Below, piece by piece: positions 5,633-6,641 of a DNA stretch of 6,641 bases. The stretch comes from Wenzhouxiangella sp. (GTDB lineage: Bacteria > Pseudomonadota > Gammaproteobacteria > Xanthomonadales > Wenzhouxiangellaceae), in NCBI GenBank assembly GCA_018400355.1, contig JAGYMV010000041.1:1-6641 (forward strand), read 5' to 3'. Each line of letters opens with the position of its first letter. Position 1 is the stretch's first letter. Below the pieces are notes generated by a model. That model saw only the letters and a program-made list of their open reading frames with translations. It made no database searches and was not told where the DNA came from. The position numbers and the translations under genes are program-made.

Positions 5633-6007
5633 TTAGCTCGATGCGCTCTTTGGTTGACAGAATTGCTGGTGGAGTACGGCCATGATGTCCTCGACATCTT
5701 GGGAGGCCAGAGAGTAAAAAATGACTTGATGGGATCGGCGGGTCTGCACAAGCCCTGCGTGTCGCAGCACCGCCAAATGCTGTGACAGCGCTGACTGACT
5801 CAGGGGCAGGTGTTCGTTGAGTTCAGATACCGAGAGCTCGCAATCGATCAAATGGCACAGCACCATCAAACGATGCGGGTTGGCCAGCAGCTTTAAAAAC
5901 TGCGCTGCTTTTTCAGCATGGCGCCCCATTTCTTCAGCAGATGGGGGTGCTACGGCACCCGATTGGGGCGATTGGGCTTTTTTGAGGGCTTGAGACATGG
6001 CGGTCAT
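5633..6007 (-). CDS. ArsR-family repressor, BigR/SqrR persulfide-sensor type
   Basis: This is a winged-helix repressor of about 124 residues. The core AAQFLKLLANPHRLMVLCHL leads into the helix-turn-helix SVSELNEHLPLSQSALSQHL (59-78), followed by the wing GLVQTRRSHQVIFYSL (85-100) and a last helix ending HQQFC. Numbered from the ATG at 6007, C51 (in MVLC) and C117 (in QFC) sit where BigR/SqrR proteins carry the two cysteines that form a polysulfide link and release DNA. There is no ArsR- or SmtB-type metal-binding box, so a metal sensor is less likely. C56 is an extra cysteine. The start is uncertain: ATGs at 6034, 6007 and 5998 all lack a good ribosome binding site, and the N-terminal 35 residues are low in conservation. 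The downstream DUF2892 and DsrE-like genes are its probable targets, and it may also control its own gene and icmF. The family assignment is firm and the ligand is inferred. Confidence 0.85.
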   Translation of the reverse strand: MTAMSQALKKAQSPQSGAVAPPSAEEMGRHAEKAAQFLKLLANPHRLMVLCHLIDCELSVSELNEHLPLSQSALSQHLAVLRHAGLVQTRRSHQVIFYSLASQDVEDIMAVLHQQFCQPKSASS

Positions 6008-6040
6008 TATCCACGATTCCAATGGACATTGCATCTCAGC

Positions 6041-6046
6041 TAAAAT
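6041..6046 (+). promoter_or_regulatory. Candidate -10 element for icmF
   Basis: TAAAAT on the plus strand is one change from TATAAT and ends seven bases before the icmF ATG, so transcription would begin at or next to the start codon. The only -35-like match, TTCCAA at 6017-6022, is poor. It overlaps the opposing -10 of the ArsR-family gene. No good ribosome binding site precedes the ATG. Confidence 0.25.
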
Positions 6047-6069
6047 AAGACGATGAACTCAGTCCTCAA
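6042..6069 (-). promoter_or_regulatory. Predicted promoter of the ArsR-family gene
   Basis: Reading leftwards, TTGAGG (6064-6069) and TATTTT (6042-6047) are 16 bases apart. Transcription would start near 6035, at or just upstream of the first possible ATG (6034), which favours initiation at 6007 or 5998. The -35 lies inside the first codons of icmF. Confidence 0.35.
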
Positions 6070-6641
6070 ACCCACCCACACCGATGCCCCTGACGCTGGC
6101 ATGCCGCCCTTACGGGTCATCACCGCTGCCAGTTTGTTTGATGGCCACGATGCAGCAATCAACGTCATGCGCCGCCTCATCCAGGCTCAAGGCTGTGAAG
6201 TCATTCATCTTGGCCACAACCGATCAGTTGCCGACATTGTCCGCGCCGCCGTGTGTGAGGATGCCGATGCCATTGCAGTGAGCTCCTATCAGGGGGGTCA
6301 CAACGAGTTCTTCGCCTATATGATCGATTGCTTGAAGGCCGAAGGCGCTGAGCACATTCAAGTGTTTGGTGGTGGTGGCGGCACGATCACACCAGAAGAG
6401 ATCCAAGCGCTGCAAGCGCATGGGGTGAACCGCATCTATCACCCCAACGATGGCATGCAAATGGGTTTGGTGGCGATGATCGAGGATTTGGTTGAGCGAA
6501 CCCGGGTTGCACGGGCCAAGCGAACAACAAAGCCCCCCATGTCTGATGGGTCCGGAGATTTTACTTGGTGCGCGCAGACATTGAGCCTGATTGAGACCAG
6601 GTTGTTGTCTGAAAAAGAACTCACCGCGCTGCACGAGGAAG
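6053..6641 (+). CDS. icmF: Fused isobutyryl-CoA mutase, N-terminal part (cut by window edge)
   Basis: The window holds the first 196 codons of a protein that in full is about 1,090 residues: a cobalamin-binding domain, a MeaI-type GTPase chaperone and the substrate-binding mutase domain. Residues 21-140 are the adenosylcobalamin-binding domain, with TAASLFDGHDAAIN containing the base-off ligand H32, EVIHLGHNRSV (49-59), AVSSYQGGH (75-83), the nucleotide-tail loop VFGGGGGTI (104-112) and IYHPNDGMQMGL (128-139). This matches the IcmF pattern closely, including alanine in place of the last glycine of the usual DxHxxG. The enzyme interconverts isobutyryl-CoA and butyryl-CoA, and members also isomerise isovaleryl-CoA to pivalyl-CoA. 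The G domain and catalytic domain lie outside the window. The ATG at 6053 gives a 20-residue leader, as expected. A second in-frame ATG at 6101 is less likely. Confidence 0.93.
   Translation, partial: MNSVLKPTHTDAPDAGMPPLRVITAASLFDGHDAAINVMRRLIQAQGCEVIHLGHNRSVADIVRAAVCEDADAIAVSSYQGGHNEFFAYMIDCLKAEGAEHIQVFGGGGGTITPEEIQALQAHGVNRIYHPNDGMQMGLVAMIEDLVERTRVARAKRTTKPPMSDGSGDFTWCAQTLSLIETRLLSEKELTALHEE

Noticed and set aside
5627..5639. GAGCT/AGCTC small stem over the ArsR stop codon as a terminator
   Set aside because: The stem is only five pairs with a three-base loop and no T-run follows in the direction of transcription.
5539..5751. A 70-codon minus-strand frame running from the end of the ArsR gene into the intergenic region
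   Set aside because: Its first half is out of frame with the repressor gene and its tail has no recognisable similarity. I considered a remnant of an older gene but saw nothing to support it.
6224..6634. A 136-codon minus-strand frame opposite icmF
   Set aside because: The plus strand encodes an unmistakable cobalamin-binding domain over the same bases, so this is a shadow frame.
1..6641. CRISPR arrays, tRNA genes, insertion sequences or attachment sites
   Set aside because: No regularly spaced repeats, cloverleaf-like sequence, transposase or integrase motif, or terminal repeats were seen on either strand.

Overview
The window is a piece of a proteobacterial chromosome, most likely a betaproteobacterium of the order Burkholderiales. 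That placement rests on recalled family resemblance: the fused-type isobutyryl-CoA mutase start, the acyl-CoA dehydrogenase/thiolase/HMG-CoA lyase set and the moderately GC-rich codon use. No rRNA or marker gene is present to confirm it. I see no tRNA, rRNA, CRISPR array, transposase or prophage gene.

Region 1 (1-4585, all minus strand) is a branched-chain amino acid catabolic operon, read right to left. It starts with leucine dehydrogenase (ldh/bcd type) and continues with isovaleryl-CoA dehydrogenase (liuA/ivd), whose GTG start overlaps the previous stop by four bases. Then come an acetyl-CoA C-acetyltransferase (thiolase), hydroxymethylglutaryl-CoA lyase (mvaB) and the N-terminus of a short-chain dehydrogenase cut by the window edge. 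Together they cover leucine deamination, isovaleryl-CoA oxidation, HMG-CoA cleavage and thiolysis. The thiolase/SDR pair would also suit the last steps of isoleucine breakdown. Three leucine-pathway activities are not in the window: the branched-chain 2-oxoacid dehydrogenase, methylcrotonyl-CoA carboxylase and methylglutaconyl-CoA hydratase. Two strong intercistronic inverted repeats lie in this operon.

Region 2 (4586-4783) is a 198-base intergenic stretch, rich in inverted and direct repeats. It holds the leader of the catabolic operon and probably the end of the next transcription unit.

Region 3 (4784-6007, minus strand) looks like a small reactive-sulfur module. An ArsR-family repressor has two cysteines placed as in the BigR/SqrR persulfide sensors. 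Downstream are a two-TM DUF2892 protein and, overlapping it by four bases, an exported DsrE-like protein. An AT-rich direct repeat sits inside the predicted promoter of the DUF2892-dsrE pair and is a candidate operator.

Region 4 (6053-6641, plus strand) is the N-terminal part of icmF, the fused cobalamin-dependent acyl-CoA mutase, divergent from the repressor gene. IcmF acts on isobutyryl-CoA and can also isomerise isovaleryl-CoA, the product/substrate node of the region 1 operon, so the two flanks are metabolically related.

I found no convincing wholly new system. The least-described part is the ArsR / DUF2892 / exported DsrE-like module and its repeat-rich control regions.
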